From Companilactobacillus versmoldensis DSM 14857 = KCTC 3814 (GTDB lineage Bacteria; Bacillota; Bacilli; Lactobacillales; Lactobacillaceae): a DNA stretch of 64,000 bases. The notes beneath the pieces are model-generated. The model did not search any database and was not told the DNA's origin. It saw only the letters and a list, made by a program, of their open reading frames with translations. The stretch covers positions 1-64,000 of the forward strand of contig NZ_AZFA01000001.1 of the NCBI RefSeq assembly GCF_001434295.1, written 5' to 3'. Numbering within the stretch: the stretch's first letter is position 1; each line of letters starts with the position of its first letter. The position numbers were made by a program, and so were the translations under genes. Positions 46,150-55,646 of the stretch are shown here, piece by piece.

Positions 46150-47196
46150 ATGTCATTAAATGATAGATTAAAAGAACTTCGTGAAAACGGAATTAATGAT
46201 GCAAAACGTGCACAGCATTTACAGGATTTAAATGATTTAAGAGTTCAATTGTTAGGTAAAAAGGGACCAATCACTCAAGCATTACGGGGGATGAAGGATG
46301 TTCCTAAGGAACAACGCCCTGAAATTGGTACTTTAGCTAACAATGTTAAAAAGGATATTCAAACAGCAATCGAAAGCAGGATCGAAGAAGTCAACAAACG
46401 GATCATTGCTCAGAAGTTGCAAGAAGAAACGCTTGATGTGACTTTGCCTGCTCAATCGCATGAGGTTGGTACCAAGCATATTTTGAACCAAACAATTGAA
46501 GATATCGAACAATTCTTCATCGGATTGGGTTACGAAGTAGCACCAGGATATGAAGTCGAAGAAGATCATTATAATTTTGAACGTCTAAATATTCCTAAGG
46601 ATCATCCTGCTCGTGATATGCAGGATACGTTCTACATCACTAATGAATTATTGATGAGAACTCAGACTTCTGCTCAAGAGGGACGAGATATGGATGCTCA
46701 TGACTTCTCTAAGGGCCCTTTAAAAATGATCTCACCCGGTATCGTTTACCGTCGCGATGATGATGATGCCACACATTCACACCAATTCCATCAACTTGAA
46801 GGATTGGTTGTTGATAAGAATATCAGTATGGCTGACTTGAAGGGAACTTTAGAAGCTCTTTGCCGTCACGTCTTCGGACCTGATCGTGAGATTCGTTTCC
46901 GTCCAAGTTTCTTCCCATTCACTGAACCGTCAGTTGAAGTTGATGTTTCTTGCTTCAATTGTGGCGGTGAAGGTTGCCGTATTTGTAAATATACTGGTTG
47001 GATCGAAGTTTTAGGTGCCGGCTTGACACATCCAAATGTTTTGGAAATGTCTGGTATTGATTCGAATGTCTATAGTGCATTTGCTTTCGGATTAGGACCT
47101 GAGAGATTTGCCATGTTGAAATACGGTATCGATGATATCCGTGATTTTTACACCAATGATGTCAGATTCTTAGAACAATTCAAAGGAGTAAATTAG
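46150..47196 (+). CDS. pheS: Phenylalanyl-tRNA synthetase alpha subunit
   Basis: Catalytic subunit of the alpha2-beta2 enzyme, 348 residues. An N-terminal coiled coil (about 1-85) contacts tRNA. Class II motifs follow: motif 2 at [21 protein letters not shown] and motif 3 at [12 protein letters not shown]. The [17 protein letters not shown] insert is normal for the family. ATG at 46150 follows TAGGAGGT; a reading from 46087 would start in the T-box. pheT follows one base later. Confidence 0.97.
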   Translation: MSLNDRLKELRENGINDAKRAQHLQDLNDLRVQLLGKKGPITQALRGMKDVPKEQRPEIGTLANNVKKDIQTAIESRIEEVNKRIIAQKLQEETLDVTLPAQSHEVGTKHILNQTIEDIEQFFIGLGYEVAPGYEVEEDHYNFERLNIPKDHPARDMQDTFYITNELLMRTQTSAQEGRDMDAHDFSKGPLKMISPGIVYRRDDDDATHSHQFHQLEGLVVDKNISMADLKGTLEALCRHVFGPDREIRFRPSFFPFTEPSVEVDVSCFNCGGEGCRICKYTGWIEVLGAGLTHPNVLEMSGIDSNVYSAFAFGLGPERFAMLKYGIDDIRDFYTNDVRFLEQFKGVN

Positions 47197-47197
47197 T

Positions 47198-49606
47198 ATG
47201 AAAATTTCTATTGATTGGTTAAAGGAATATATTCCAGTCACCCATACAGTTGAAGAGATTGCCAATAAAGTCTCATTAACAGGTATCGAATCCGCCCCAG
47301 TTGAATTGGGAACAGATCTTTCAAATTTGGTCGTTGGACATATTACATCACTCAAGCCACATCCAGATTCAGATCATTTGAATTTGTGTCAAGTCGATGT
47401 GGGTCAAGCAGAATATATTCAAATCGTTTGTGGCGCACCAAATGTAGCTGAAGGTCAATATGTTATCGTCGCACTTGATGGAGCAAACTTACCTGCTGGT
47501 AAAGAAATCAAAAAGGGTGCCATCAGAGGACAAGAATCTAACGGAATGATTTGCGGATTAGATGAACTCGGTGTCGAAGAAAGTTTAGTGCCAAAAGCCT
47601 TCCAGAAGGGAATTTATGTCTTTCCAAGTGTTGAAGAGCCAGGTGCTGATGCTAAAGAATTATTGGGCTTAAATGATCAAATGGTCGATTTAGATATCAC
47701 ACCAAATCGTGCCGATACTTTAGGTATGCGTGGAGCTGCTTGGGAAATCGGTGCTACTTATGATGAAAAACCAGTCTTCAAAGATCCAGTGATCGATGAT
47801 AGTAAAGTTGAAGATGATGATAACTTAAAGATCAACATTGAAGCTGACGATTTAGTCCAAGACTATCTGGTAAGAACCATCAAAAACGTTCAAGTTGCTG
47901 AGAGTCCACTTTGGATTCAAAGACGTCTTTGGAATCAAGGAATCCAACCTGTTAATAATATTATCGATGCAGCAAATTATGTCATGATCGAATATGGTGA
48001 ACCGATCCAAGTTTATGATTTGGACAATTTGACTGATGAAACCATCTCAGTAGAAATGGCAACTGACGGTCACAAACTTAATTTGGGCAAAGATGATACT
48101 AAAGATCTCAACCATGATGATCTTGTTATCAATTCTGGTGATCAAACACTTGGATTGGCTGGGGTTGTAAACGGTACTTCTGCACAAGTAGATGATGATA
48201 CGAGAAATATTTTGATTGAGAGTGCTGTTTTTGATGGTACTTCAGTCAGAAAAGCTGCCCAGAGACATGATTTACGTGGAGACGCTTCAAACCGTTTTGA
48301 GAAGGGCGTAGATACTGGAGCTGTTGAAATCTCTTTGAATCGTACTGTAGAATTGATTGCTTCAATCACTAAGATTCAAAGTATTTCTCAAGTGATAGTT
48401 GGAAAACAGACACCGGCAGAACCGACTGTTATCAAGGCTTCGATCGATCATGTTAATCGGTTGATGGGCATCACTTTGTCAGCTGATGAAATGATTGGTA
48501 TTTTAGACCGTCTTGGTTTCTCGACGGAACAAAATGGTGATGAACTGACCGTTACTATTCCTACTCGACGTTGGGACATGAGTATTGAAGCGGATTTGAT
48601 TGAAGAGATCATGCGGATTTACGGATATGAGAACTTGCAAGGTACTTTGCCTTCTGGAAATGAGACTCTCGGTGGTTATACGCCACAACGTGAGTTCATC
48701 AACAAATTGAAGAATATTTTGTTGAGTGAAGGTATGGATGAGACAATTAACTTTGGCCTTGTCAGCAAGCAAGAAGCTCGTGATTTTAATTATATTGATT
48801 CTGAATACACCCGTGTTCTTCATCCGATGACTGAAGATCATGAATTTCTGAGAACTAGTTTGATCCCAGGATTGATCAAAAACGTCGCCTATAATAAGGC
48901 TCGTAAGAATAGTGATCTGAGTTTGTTCGAGGAAGGTCGGATCTTTGATCGTGAATCTGGTCATGATCGTCCTAAGGAAGTTGAATATATCGGTGGTATC
49001 ATCACTGGTAAAGTTGGAACTGATTCCTGGAATACCTCTGCTAAAGAAATTGATTTCTATGATGTTAAAGGTATCGTTGAAGAATTGTTAAGTTTCGTTG
49101 AATTAGATTCTGAAGTTGAATACAGGGCTTCTAAAGAAATCGGCAATCTTCACCCTGGTCAAACAGCGGCAATTTTATTTGATGACCAAGTTATGGGGTA
49201 TGTTGGTAAGATTCATCCTGAATATCAATCAGCTCACAGTATCGATGATGCGTTCGTCTTTGAATTGAATGTTGATAAATTATTGGCTCAACCAAAGAAA
49301 AACGTTAAAGCAATGAGTGCACCTAAATATCCAAGCGTAACTCGTGATTTAGCTATTTTAGTTGCCAAAAATATTACTAGCGGTGAAATTGTTAAACAAA
49401 TCTTTAATGATGGTGGCCAATACTTGAAAGACGTGAATATCTTTGATGTTTATCAAGGCAGCAACATCGAAAATGGCCATAAGTCACTCGGATACCATTT
49501 GATTTTCCAGAATTCTAATGATACATTGACATACGATACTGTTGAAAAAGCATTTACTCAAATTAAGACTGGTTTAATTAATAAATTTAACGTCGAAGTC
49601 AGATGA
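47198..49606 (+). CDS. pheT: Phenylalanyl-tRNA synthetase beta subunit
   Basis: Structural and editing subunit, 802 residues. Domains in order: tRNA-binding OB-fold (about 40-150, HPDSDHLNLCQVDVG), B3/B4 editing domain (about 210-390), B5 (about 405-480), core (480-690) and the C-terminal FDX-ACB anticodon domain (about 710-802). The start ATG is behind AAAGGAG. Co-expressed with pheS from the T-box. Confidence 0.97.
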   Translation: MKISIDWLKEYIPVTHTVEEIANKVSLTGIESAPVELGTDLSNLVVGHITSLKPHPDSDHLNLCQVDVGQAEYIQIVCGAPNVAEGQYVIVALDGANLPAGKEIKKGAIRGQESNGMICGLDELGVEESLVPKAFQKGIYVFPSVEEPGADAKELLGLNDQMVDLDITPNRADTLGMRGAAWEIGATYDEKPVFKDPVIDDSKVEDDDNLKINIEADDLVQDYLVRTIKNVQVAESPLWIQRRLWNQGIQPVNNIIDAANYVMIEYGEPIQVYDLDNLTDETISVEMATDGHKLNLGKDDTKDLNHDDLVINSGDQTLGLAGVVNGTSAQVDDDTRNILIESAVFDGTSVRKAAQRHDLRGDASNRFEKGVDTGAVEISLNRTVELIASITKIQSISQVIVGKQTPAEPTVIKASIDHVNRLMGITLSADEMIGILDRLGFSTEQNGDELTVTIPTRRWDMSIEADLIEEIMRIYGYENLQGTLPSGNETLGGYTPQREFINKLKNILLSEGMDETINFGLVSKQEARDFNYIDSEYTRVLHPMTEDHEFLRTSLIPGLIKNVAYNKARKNSDLSLFEEGRIFDRESGHDRPKEVEYIGGIITGKVGTDSWNTSAKEIDFYDVKGIVEELLSFVELDSEVEYRASKEIGNLHPGQTAAILFDDQVMGYVGKIHPEYQSAHSIDDAFVFELNVDKLLAQPKKNVKAMSAPKYPSVTRDLAILVAKNITSGEIVKQIFNDGGQYLKDVNIFDVYQGSNIENGHKSLGYHLIFQNSNDTLTYDTVEKAFTQIKTGLINKFNVEVR

Positions 49607-49621
49607 TGAGTTTGAAGAAAT

Positions 49622-49630
49622 GGTATAATT
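49622..49630 (+). promoter_or_regulatory. Extended -10 promoter of mltG
   Basis: TGGTATAAT at 49621-49629 is an extended -10 element with no clear -35. It lies between the pheT stop and the mltG TTG start. Confidence 0.5.
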
Positions 49631-49658
49631 TTAATAAATCTAACCGGGAGGCTGCATC

Positions 49659-50807
49659 TTGAGCCAAAAAGATGAAAAAAAAGATGCACTAAAACGTGAA
49701 TCTAAAGAAAAGATTTCGACTCGTGCACGTGAACGATCTGTTGCGAACCACATTGCTTATTGGATCTTTGGTGTAATTGCTGTATTAGCAGTGATTGTTG
49801 CAATTATTGGCTTTAATTACGTTAATAGTTCACTTCAACCTTATAATTCAAATAGTAAAGAAGATATTGTCGTCAAGATTCCTGTCGGATCATCCAGTAA
49901 GGAAATTGCTAAGTCACTAGAATCAGACAAAGTTATCAAGAGTGCAACTGTCTTCAACTATTACATCAAGGCACATAATTATACCGATTTTCAAGCCGGT
50001 TACTATACTTTCAAACAATCGATGTCGATGAGTGATATCGTCAATCAATTGCAAAAAGGTGGTACCGCTGAACCAACTGGGGATGCTCACAATAGGGTCC
50101 TAGTTCGTGAAGGTGTAACGATTGATCAAATTGGTGATCAAATTCAAAAAACGACTAAATTTAAAAAGTCTAACTTTTTGAAGTTAATGAAAGATAAAAG
50201 TTTCTTAAATTCGTTAGCTAAGAAGTATCCACAATTGTTGTCCTCTTCGATGAAGAAAAATAATGTCAGATATCATCTTGAAGGTTATCTCTATCCAGCA
50301 ACATATGGAGTCTTCAAAGGAATGACATTGAAACAATTAGTTACGCAAATGGTCGAAAAGGAAGATTCAGTCTTACAGCCTTATTATTCACAGATCAAGG
50401 CTAAGGATATGACGGTCCAGCAAGTATTGACCATTGCTTCATTAGCTGAACGTGAAGGTGTTACTCAAAAAGATCGTAAAAAGATCGTCGGAGTGTTCTA
50501 TAATCGATTTGATGCGGATATGCCAATTCAATCTGATATCTCTGTAATGTATGCCTTGAACACACATAAGAAAGAATTATCGAGAAAAGATGTTAAGGTC
50601 AAATCGCCATATAACCTCTATAAAAATAAAGGTTATGGACCAGGGCCATTCAATTCACCTAGTCTGCAATCGATCCAAGCAACCTTGAATCCTTCTGATA
50701 GAAGTAAAGGTTATCTATACTTCTATGCTAATCTGAAGACTGGGAAAGTTACATACAGTACTAACTTCTCACAACATCAAAGTGGGTATAATTCAATCAG
50801 TCAATAG
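49659..50807 (+). CDS. mltG: Endolytic transglycosylase MltG
   Basis: Cuts nascent glycan strands at the membrane; 382 residues. A basic cytoplasmic tail and one membrane segment (about 33-55) precede the YceG domain. The catalytic Glu is in SLAEREGV. QSDISVMYAL and YNLYKNKGYGPGPFNSP are family hallmarks. TTG at 49659 stands 7 bases after GGGAGG. A hairpin follows at 50834-50864. Confidence 0.95.
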   Translation: MSQKDEKKDALKRESKEKISTRARERSVANHIAYWIFGVIAVLAVIVAIIGFNYVNSSLQPYNSNSKEDIVVKIPVGSSSKEIAKSLESDKVIKSATVFNYYIKAHNYTDFQAGYYTFKQSMSMSDIVNQLQKGGTAEPTGDAHNRVLVREGVTIDQIGDQIQKTTKFKKSNFLKLMKDKSFLNSLAKKYPQLLSSSMKKNNVRYHLEGYLYPATYGVFKGMTLKQLVTQMVEKEDSVLQPYYSQIKAKDMTVQQVLTIASLAEREGVTQKDRKKIVGVFYNRFDADMPIQSDISVMYALNTHKKELSRKDVKVKSPYNLYKNKGYGPGPFNSPSLQSIQATLNPSDRSKGYLYFYANLKTGKVTYSTNFSQHQSGYNSISQ

Positions 50808-50833
50808 TGTAAAATATAAAATAATTCAAAATC

Positions 50834-50864
50834 GTCATCTAACCAATCCGGTTAGATGACTTTT
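50834..50864 (+). terminator. Terminator after mltG
   Basis: A perfect 11-bp stem, GTCATCTAACC (50834-50844) with its complement at 50850-50860, and a short TTTT. Confidence 0.75.
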
Positions 50865-50935
50865 GAAATTTATGATAGGCCAGGAGACCTTTTATCTCCA
50901 CGATAAAGAATTAATGATTTATGGAGGAACGAACA

Positions 50936-51412
50936 ATGGCAGAAAAAAATTATCCAATGACAGCTGAAGGAAAGAAAAAGCTGGAAGAAGAATTAGAAGA
51001 TCTTAAAAAAGTTAAACGTCCGGAAGTAATTAATCGAATCAAAATTGCTCGTGGCTTCGGTGACTTGTCAGAAAACTCTGAGTATACATCTGCAAAAGAT
51101 GAACAAAGTGTTGTAGAATCACGTATCTCTCAAGTTACAGAGATGATCCAATATGCTAACGTTGTTGACACTGATGAAGTTGCTAACGATGAAGTTTCGG
51201 TTGGTAAGAAGGTAACAGTTCAAGAAGATGATGATGACCCAGAATTTTACACAATCGTCGGTTCAGCTGAATCCGATCCAGATAATGGGATGATCTCCAA
51301 TAATTCACCAATTGCTCAAGCTTTGATTGGTAAACATGTCGGTGATGCTGTGACTGTCCAAACACCAGCTGGAAGCTATGTTTTGAAGATAAAAACCGTA
51401 GATGTTGCCTAA
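50936..51412 (+). CDS. greA: Transcription elongation factor GreA
   Basis: Rescues backtracked RNA polymerase; 158 residues. The N-terminal coiled coil carries acidic tip residues (DLSENSEY), and the C-terminal FKBP-like domain begins near residue 80. The ATG at 50936 follows TGGAGGA; an ATG at 50921 lies before the binding site. A cre-like palindrome abuts the stop. Confidence 0.97.
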   Translation: MAEKNYPMTAEGKKKLEEELEDLKKVKRPEVINRIKIARGFGDLSENSEYTSAKDEQSVVESRISQVTEMIQYANVVDTDEVANDEVSVGKKVTVQEDDDDPEFYTIVGSAESDPDNGMISNNSPIAQALIGKHVGDAVTVQTPAGSYVLKIKTVDVA

Positions 51413-51426
51413 AGAAAACGTTTTCT
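51413..51426. promoter_or_regulatory. Perfect palindrome resembling a cre site
   Basis: AGAAAACGTTTTCT is a perfect 14-base palindrome. It matches 12 of 14 positions of the CcpA consensus TGWAANCGNTNWCA, missing the outer T and A. It lies between greA and the HesB-like gene. Confidence 0.35.
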
Positions 51427-51476
51427 GTTAAGCTTAGTCTGTGTAAATTTTAAAAATTATCAACGGGGTGAGCTTG

Positions 51477-51773
51477 ATGAAAATAATTATTAGTGATGAT
51501 GCTGCAAAATGGTATCAAGACAATGTCGATCTAAAACCAGGTGATGGTATTAGATTTTATGGCAAAGTTTACGGGAAAACTATGGTTCACGAGGGTTTTT
51601 CAATCGCATTTAGAAAAGAAGAGCCAACAAAACCAGTATCAAGCACTGAAGTTAATGGAATTACTTATTTTATAACTGACAATGATACTTGGTTCTTTGC
51701 TCGTTATGATCTAGATGTGGAATACGACTCAAAAACAGATAGTCCTGAATATATTTTTAAATCAAATGAATAA
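51477..51773 (+). CDS. HesB/YadR-like iron-sulfur-domain protein (YneR type)
   Basis: A 98-residue protein of the HesB-like/Fe-S biosynthesis fold. It lacks the three Cys of A-type carriers; no Cys is visible, so it is unlikely to carry a cluster itself. ATG at 51477 lies after CGGGGTGAG; a GTG at 51468 sits inside that site. It lies before pbp2b. Function unknown. Confidence 0.85.
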   Translation: MKIIISDDAAKWYQDNVDLKPGDGIRFYGKVYGKTMVHEGFSIAFRKEEPTKPVSSTEVNGITYFITDNDTWFFARYDLDVEYDSKTDSPEYIFKSNE

Positions 51774-51799
51774 AGATTTAATATTTTGAAGGGAAACCT

Positions 51800-53914
51800 A
51801 TGAAGAGAATACTCGAAATAATAAGAAAAAGAACAGGTAGTCAAGCGAAGTCTACTATTCCCTTTCGTTTAAACCTGCTTTTTTTTATTGTCTTTGCATT
51901 GTTTGCCTTATTAGTTGGACAATTAGCATATTTGCAAATCGTCTATGGTGGTAAGTTTACAGCAGAGGTTGATAGAACAGATAAAACTGTTATGCAGGGA
52001 AGCGTTCCGCGAGGGATGATCTATGATTCTAAAGGAAGGCTCCTAGTCGGTAATTCGACTGAAAGTGCCATTACCTACACTAAGAGCTCTGGCGTTAAGT
52101 CGAGTGATATTTACCAAATCGTTAATCGTTTGACGAAATATGTAAATATCAAAGCAGGTAATTTAAGTGACCGTGATAAGGCAGATTATATTTTAGCTGC
52201 ACCTGGTAAGTCTGCCAAAGTTGCTAAACAAATGCCAAAGTCATATCGTCAAGATTCTAATGGGAATCAACTGTCATCTAATAAGACATACGCTAATGAA
52301 GTTAAATACATTGAAGAACAAGGGATTCATTTAAGCAAATCTGATAAAGCTAAGGCAACTGCTTATAAGAAAATGAGTTCAGCTTATTCTTTGGCAACTG
52401 TTTTCGTGAAAGATAAAGGACTGACATCAAAAGAAATTGCGCAAGTCAGTGAACATTTAACCGAATTACCTGGTGTAAACGTTGGTACTAACTGGAATCG
52501 TGCTTACCCTCAAGGTAGATCCATCGCAAGTATCATTGGTGGTGTTTCTACTGAGCAACAAGGTATTCCTGATGATGAATTAAATACCATGTTGGCAGCC
52601 GGATATTCACGGAATGACCGTGTTGGTACTAGTTATCTTGAAAAGAGTTATGAATCGATTTTGGCTGGTACCAAGAGCCAAAAGCAGGTTGAGATCGGTT
52701 CTAATAACCAGATCAAAAATAGTAAAGAAATTTATGCCGGCCAAAAGGGTGGCAATTTGAACCTAACGATTGATTCGAAATTCCAAAAGAAAGTTCAAAA
52801 GACTTTGAATACTCAGTTTGCTGCTGCTAAATCGGCTGGTATCACTCAGTATTCAGATGGTGCTTATGCTGTGGCAATGAATCCTAAGACAGGTGCAATT
52901 TTAGCTATGGCTGGTGTTAAAAATAATACCAAGACCGGTAAGACCACTGAAGATTCTTTAGGCGTTATTAATCGTACCTTCGTAATGGGTTCTGCTGTTA
53001 AGGGTGCAACTGTTTTAGGTGCATTGATGGATGGGGTCATCACCCCAGAAAATAATACCTTGCCTGATCAGCCAATTTATTTACCTGGTACACCAGTTAA
53101 GAAGTCTGTTTATCCAATTGGTACATACAGTTCCTTGACTGCCCAGAAGGCTCTAGAAGTTTCTTCCAACGAATATATGATGGCTTTAGCAATGAAGGAA
53201 GCTAACGCTAAATATACGCCGCATTCATACATTCATATGGATTCGGATATCTTCCAAAAGATGCGTGGTTATTTCAACCAATTTGGTTTAGGTGTTAAAA
53301 CCGGGATCGATATTTCCGGTGAAACCACTGGTATCGAAGGTGCCACTCATAATTCTGGTGGTTCATTGAAAACTGGTTCTGCACTTGATTTATCCTATGG
53401 TAACTATGATGCTTATACGTTGATTGAAATGGCACAATATATTTCAACTATCGCTAATGGTGGTTATCGGATGGAACCTTACATTGTCCAATCGATTCAA
53501 AAGACGAAGAACAATGGTAAAAAGGGTGCTATTGAATCCGTTACACAACCGAAAGTCTTGAATCGTGTCGGTTTTACTAATGATGAATTAAAAGTTGTTA
53601 AAACTGGTATGTATAATGTTACTCATGGTTCAGATGGTTGGACGACAGGTACCAGACTAAAAGATCTGACTCCATCAGTATCGGCTAAAACTGGTACAGC
53701 TCAATCATTCTATTACAATCCGGATGATCCAAATAATAGTGATCCACCATCAACTATTACAACTAGTTTAGTTTCATATGGTCCTTCAAAGGATCCTAAT
53801 ATAGCGATGGCCATCGTTTTCCCTAACCTAACTTCAGAAAACGGTAGTTATCCTCAATTAGTTGCACATCAGATGTATGAAGACTATTATAAGATGACGG
53901 GTCAAAGTAAATAG
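51800..53914 (+). CDS. pbp2b: Class B penicillin-binding protein (PBP2b type)
   Basis: A monofunctional transpeptidase of 704 residues for side-wall or septal peptidoglycan. One membrane anchor (about 25-50) and a pedestal domain (about 60-320) come first. The transpeptidase motifs are SAVK (Ser398), SSN (455-457) and KTG (630-632). SVVK-type first motifs are usual for PBP2b. No PASTA domain. RBS GAAGGGA. A weak hairpin and rpmG follow. Confidence 0.93.
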   Translation: MKRILEIIRKRTGSQAKSTIPFRLNLLFFIVFALFALLVGQLAYLQIVYGGKFTAEVDRTDKTVMQGSVPRGMIYDSKGRLLVGNSTESAITYTKSSGVKSSDIYQIVNRLTKYVNIKAGNLSDRDKADYILAAPGKSAKVAKQMPKSYRQDSNGNQLSSNKTYANEVKYIEEQGIHLSKSDKAKATAYKKMSSAYSLATVFVKDKGLTSKEIAQVSEHLTELPGVNVGTNWNRAYPQGRSIASIIGGVSTEQQGIPDDELNTMLAAGYSRNDRVGTSYLEKSYESILAGTKSQKQVEIGSNNQIKNSKEIYAGQKGGNLNLTIDSKFQKKVQKTLNTQFAAAKSAGITQYSDGAYAVAMNPKTGAILAMAGVKNNTKTGKTTEDSLGVINRTFVMGSAVKGATVLGALMDGVITPENNTLPDQPIYLPGTPVKKSVYPIGTYSSLTAQKALEVSSNEYMMALAMKEANAKYTPHSYIHMDSDIFQKMRGYFNQFGLGVKTGIDISGETTGIEGATHNSGGSLKTGSALDLSYGNYDAYTLIEMAQYISTIANGGYRMEPYIVQSIQKTKNNGKKGAIESVTQPKVLNRVGFTNDELKVVKTGMYNVTHGSDGWTTGTRLKDLTPSVSAKTGTAQSFYYNPDDPNNSDPPSTITTSLVSYGPSKDPNIAMAIVFPNLTSENGSYPQLVAHQMYEDYYKMTGQSK

Positions 53915-53994
53915 TAAATTGACTCTTTTAATATAGCCGAAAAAATGCTATATTTAATAAGTTGAATTTAGTTAAATGAAAGGATGTTCCAGTA

Positions 53995-54144
53995 ATGAGA
54001 GTAAATATAACTATGGAATGTACTTCATGCCATGAACGTACATATCTAACAAGCAAAAGCAAACGTAACAGTCCTGACCGCTTGGAATTAAAGAAGTATT
54101 GCCCACGCGAACGTACAGTTACGTTGCATCGTGAAACAAAATAA
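53995..54144 (+). CDS. rpmG: 50S ribosomal protein L33
   Basis: A 49-residue ribosomal protein beginning [12 protein letters not shown] and ending LHRETK. CxxC at 9-12 and a single Cys36 in KYCPRER are as in other Firmicute L33 forms. RBS AAAGGATG about 11 bases upstream. It precedes the folate cyclo-ligase gene, as in the Bacillus yqg region. A terminator follows at once. Confidence 0.96.
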   Translation: MRVNITMECTSCHERTYLTSKSKRNSPDRLELKKYCPRERTVTLHRETK

Positions 54145-54175
54145 ACAACAGGTATAATTCCTGTTGTTTTTTTTT
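54145..54175 (+). terminator. Terminator after rpmG
   Basis: ACAACAGG (54145-54152) pairs with CCTGTTGT (54160-54167), followed by nine T's. The next start is only 16 bases on. Confidence 0.88.
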
Positions 54176-54190
54176 ACTGGAGGTGGCGTC

Positions 54191-54748
54191 TTGGATAAAG
54201 TAAGTTTTAGGAAGGAACAAATTGAAACAGTTAGCAAATTTATGAAAACTGAACAAGCTCAAAAAGAGATCAATCAGATTTATTTGCAACTTTTCGATGA
54301 TCCTAGCTTTCAAGTTGCTCAATCAGTTGGGATCACTTTGAGTGTTGATAATGAGATCCCAACTTTTCCTATCATTAACAGATGTTGGGAATCTGGTAAA
54401 AAAGTTTATGTACCAAAAACTTTTTCCGATTATTCAATGACTTTTGCACGTTATGATGCTAATACGGAATTAGTCGCTAGTACTTTAGGGGTGAAGGAAC
54501 CTAAGGATTACCAAGCTGATACTTTAGATCCACCAGAGTTGATTATCGTTCCTGGAATTGCATTTTCCGAGGAAGGGAATCATCGCTTAGGATTTGGTTC
54601 AGGTTATTATGATCGTTACTTAGCTCAACACCCAACAAAAACAATTGCCTTAGCTGTGTCTAGACAATATTTTGTTAAAACACCATGGCCTGTTTATACC
54701 TTAGATCGGCCAGTTGACCAAATAATTTCAGTAGCAGAGGAGAATTAA
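54191..54748 (+). CDS. 5-formyltetrahydrofolate cyclo-ligase
   Basis: Converts 5-formyl-THF to methenyl-THF using ATP; 185 residues. The family motif GIAFSEEGNHRLGFGSGYYDRYL covers the active site. I chose TTG at 54191 after GGAGGTGG; a longer reading starts in the rpmG terminator. It is followed directly by the rhomboid gene, the yqgN-yqgP order of Bacillus. Confidence 0.93.
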   Translation: MDKVSFRKEQIETVSKFMKTEQAQKEINQIYLQLFDDPSFQVAQSVGITLSVDNEIPTFPIINRCWESGKKVYVPKTFSDYSMTFARYDANTELVASTLGVKEPKDYQADTLDPPELIIVPGIAFSEEGNHRLGFGSGYYDRYLAQHPTKTIALAVSRQYFVKTPWPVYTLDRPVDQIISVAEEN

Positions 54749-55420
54749 ATGTCATTTCGACGTCGAGATCCTTTTGTAACATGGGCATTATTGGTGTTGA
54801 TCGCAGTTGTATTTTTACTAGAGTCACTTGCCGGTGGCTCGACCAATCTCCAAACACTAGTCAATTTTGGTGCTAAGATCAATTACTTAGTTCAGGATGG
54901 TGACTGGTGGCGCCTGTTCACACCAATATTTTTACATATTGGTGTGCTCCATATTTTAACAAATGGTGTAACATTGTATTTTGTAGGTACAATCTTAGAA
55001 CCGTTGATTGGACATGTCAGATTTTTAGTGATCTTTCTACTTAGTGGGATCACAGGGAACCTAGCGAGCTTTGCCTTTGGTAGTGCCAATAGCATTTCCG
55101 CTGGAGCTAGTACTTCTTTGTTTGGCTTATTTGCAGCCTTTTTGGCACTAGCTTTAATATATCGGGAAAATAACTTTCTCGGCCAAATGGGTAAAACCTT
55201 TTTAGCTTTGATCATTATTAATCTACTTCTAGATTTTGCAATGACCGGTGTTGATATTTGGGGCCATTTAGGTGGCGCTGTTGGTGGTTTTCTCCTCGGG
55301 ATCGCACTTGGCTTACCAGGAATAAGACGTCCTAATATGATCATACGATTGATTTCCTTAGCTTTTTGTTTAGTGATATCGTATTTTATGTATTCAAAAG
55401 GTATGGCTGTCTATGGATAA
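54749..55420 (+). CDS. Rhomboid-family intramembrane serine protease (GluP-like)
   Basis: A 223-residue membrane protease. The catalytic Ser121 is in SAGASTSLFG, and the His is in WGHLGGAVGG. The oxyanion His/Asn of HILTNGVTLYFVG are kept. Six membrane segments are visible. It is shorter than B. subtilis GluP and lacks its N-terminal and TPR domains. It overlaps yqgQ by 8 bases. Confidence 0.93.
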   Translation: MSFRRRDPFVTWALLVLIAVVFLLESLAGGSTNLQTLVNFGAKINYLVQDGDWWRLFTPIFLHIGVLHILTNGVTLYFVGTILEPLIGHVRFLVIFLLSGITGNLASFAFGSANSISAGASTSLFGLFAAFLALALIYRENNFLGQMGKTFLALIIINLLLDFAMTGVDIWGHLGGAVGGFLLGIALGLPGIRRPNMIIRLISLAFCLVISYFMYSKGMAVYG

Positions 55421-55646
55421 CAAAAAAAGTTTCAGAACTCTTTACGATGTTCAACAATTACTGAAACGGTTCGGTACTTATGTTCATTTAGGAAAAAGGC
55501 TCTGGGACATTGAACTCATGTCAATTGAGTTAAAAAATATCTATCATAATCAAATGATAGACAAACAAACATTTATCAATGCTCAAATGGTTCTAAAATC
55601 TGAGCACAGAAAAGAAGAAAAAAAAGAAGAGGAACGATCAAAGTGA
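55413..55646 (+). CDS. yqgQ: YqgQ-family protein (DUF910)
   Basis: A 77-residue helical protein of the YqgQ/DUF910 family (LYDVQQLLKRFG, GKRLWDIELM). The C-terminus is Lys/Glu-rich. Overlaps the rhomboid and glcK genes, so the three are coupled. Role unknown; the structure of relatives suggests nucleic acid binding. Confidence 0.9.
   Translation: MDNKKSFRTLYDVQQLLKRFGTYVHLGKRLWDIELMSIELKNIYHNQMIDKQTFINAQMVLKSEHRKEEKKEEERSK

Noticed and set aside
53930-53955. Hairpin after pbp2b as a terminator
   Set aside because: The stem TATAGC/GCTATA is short and lacks a T-run.
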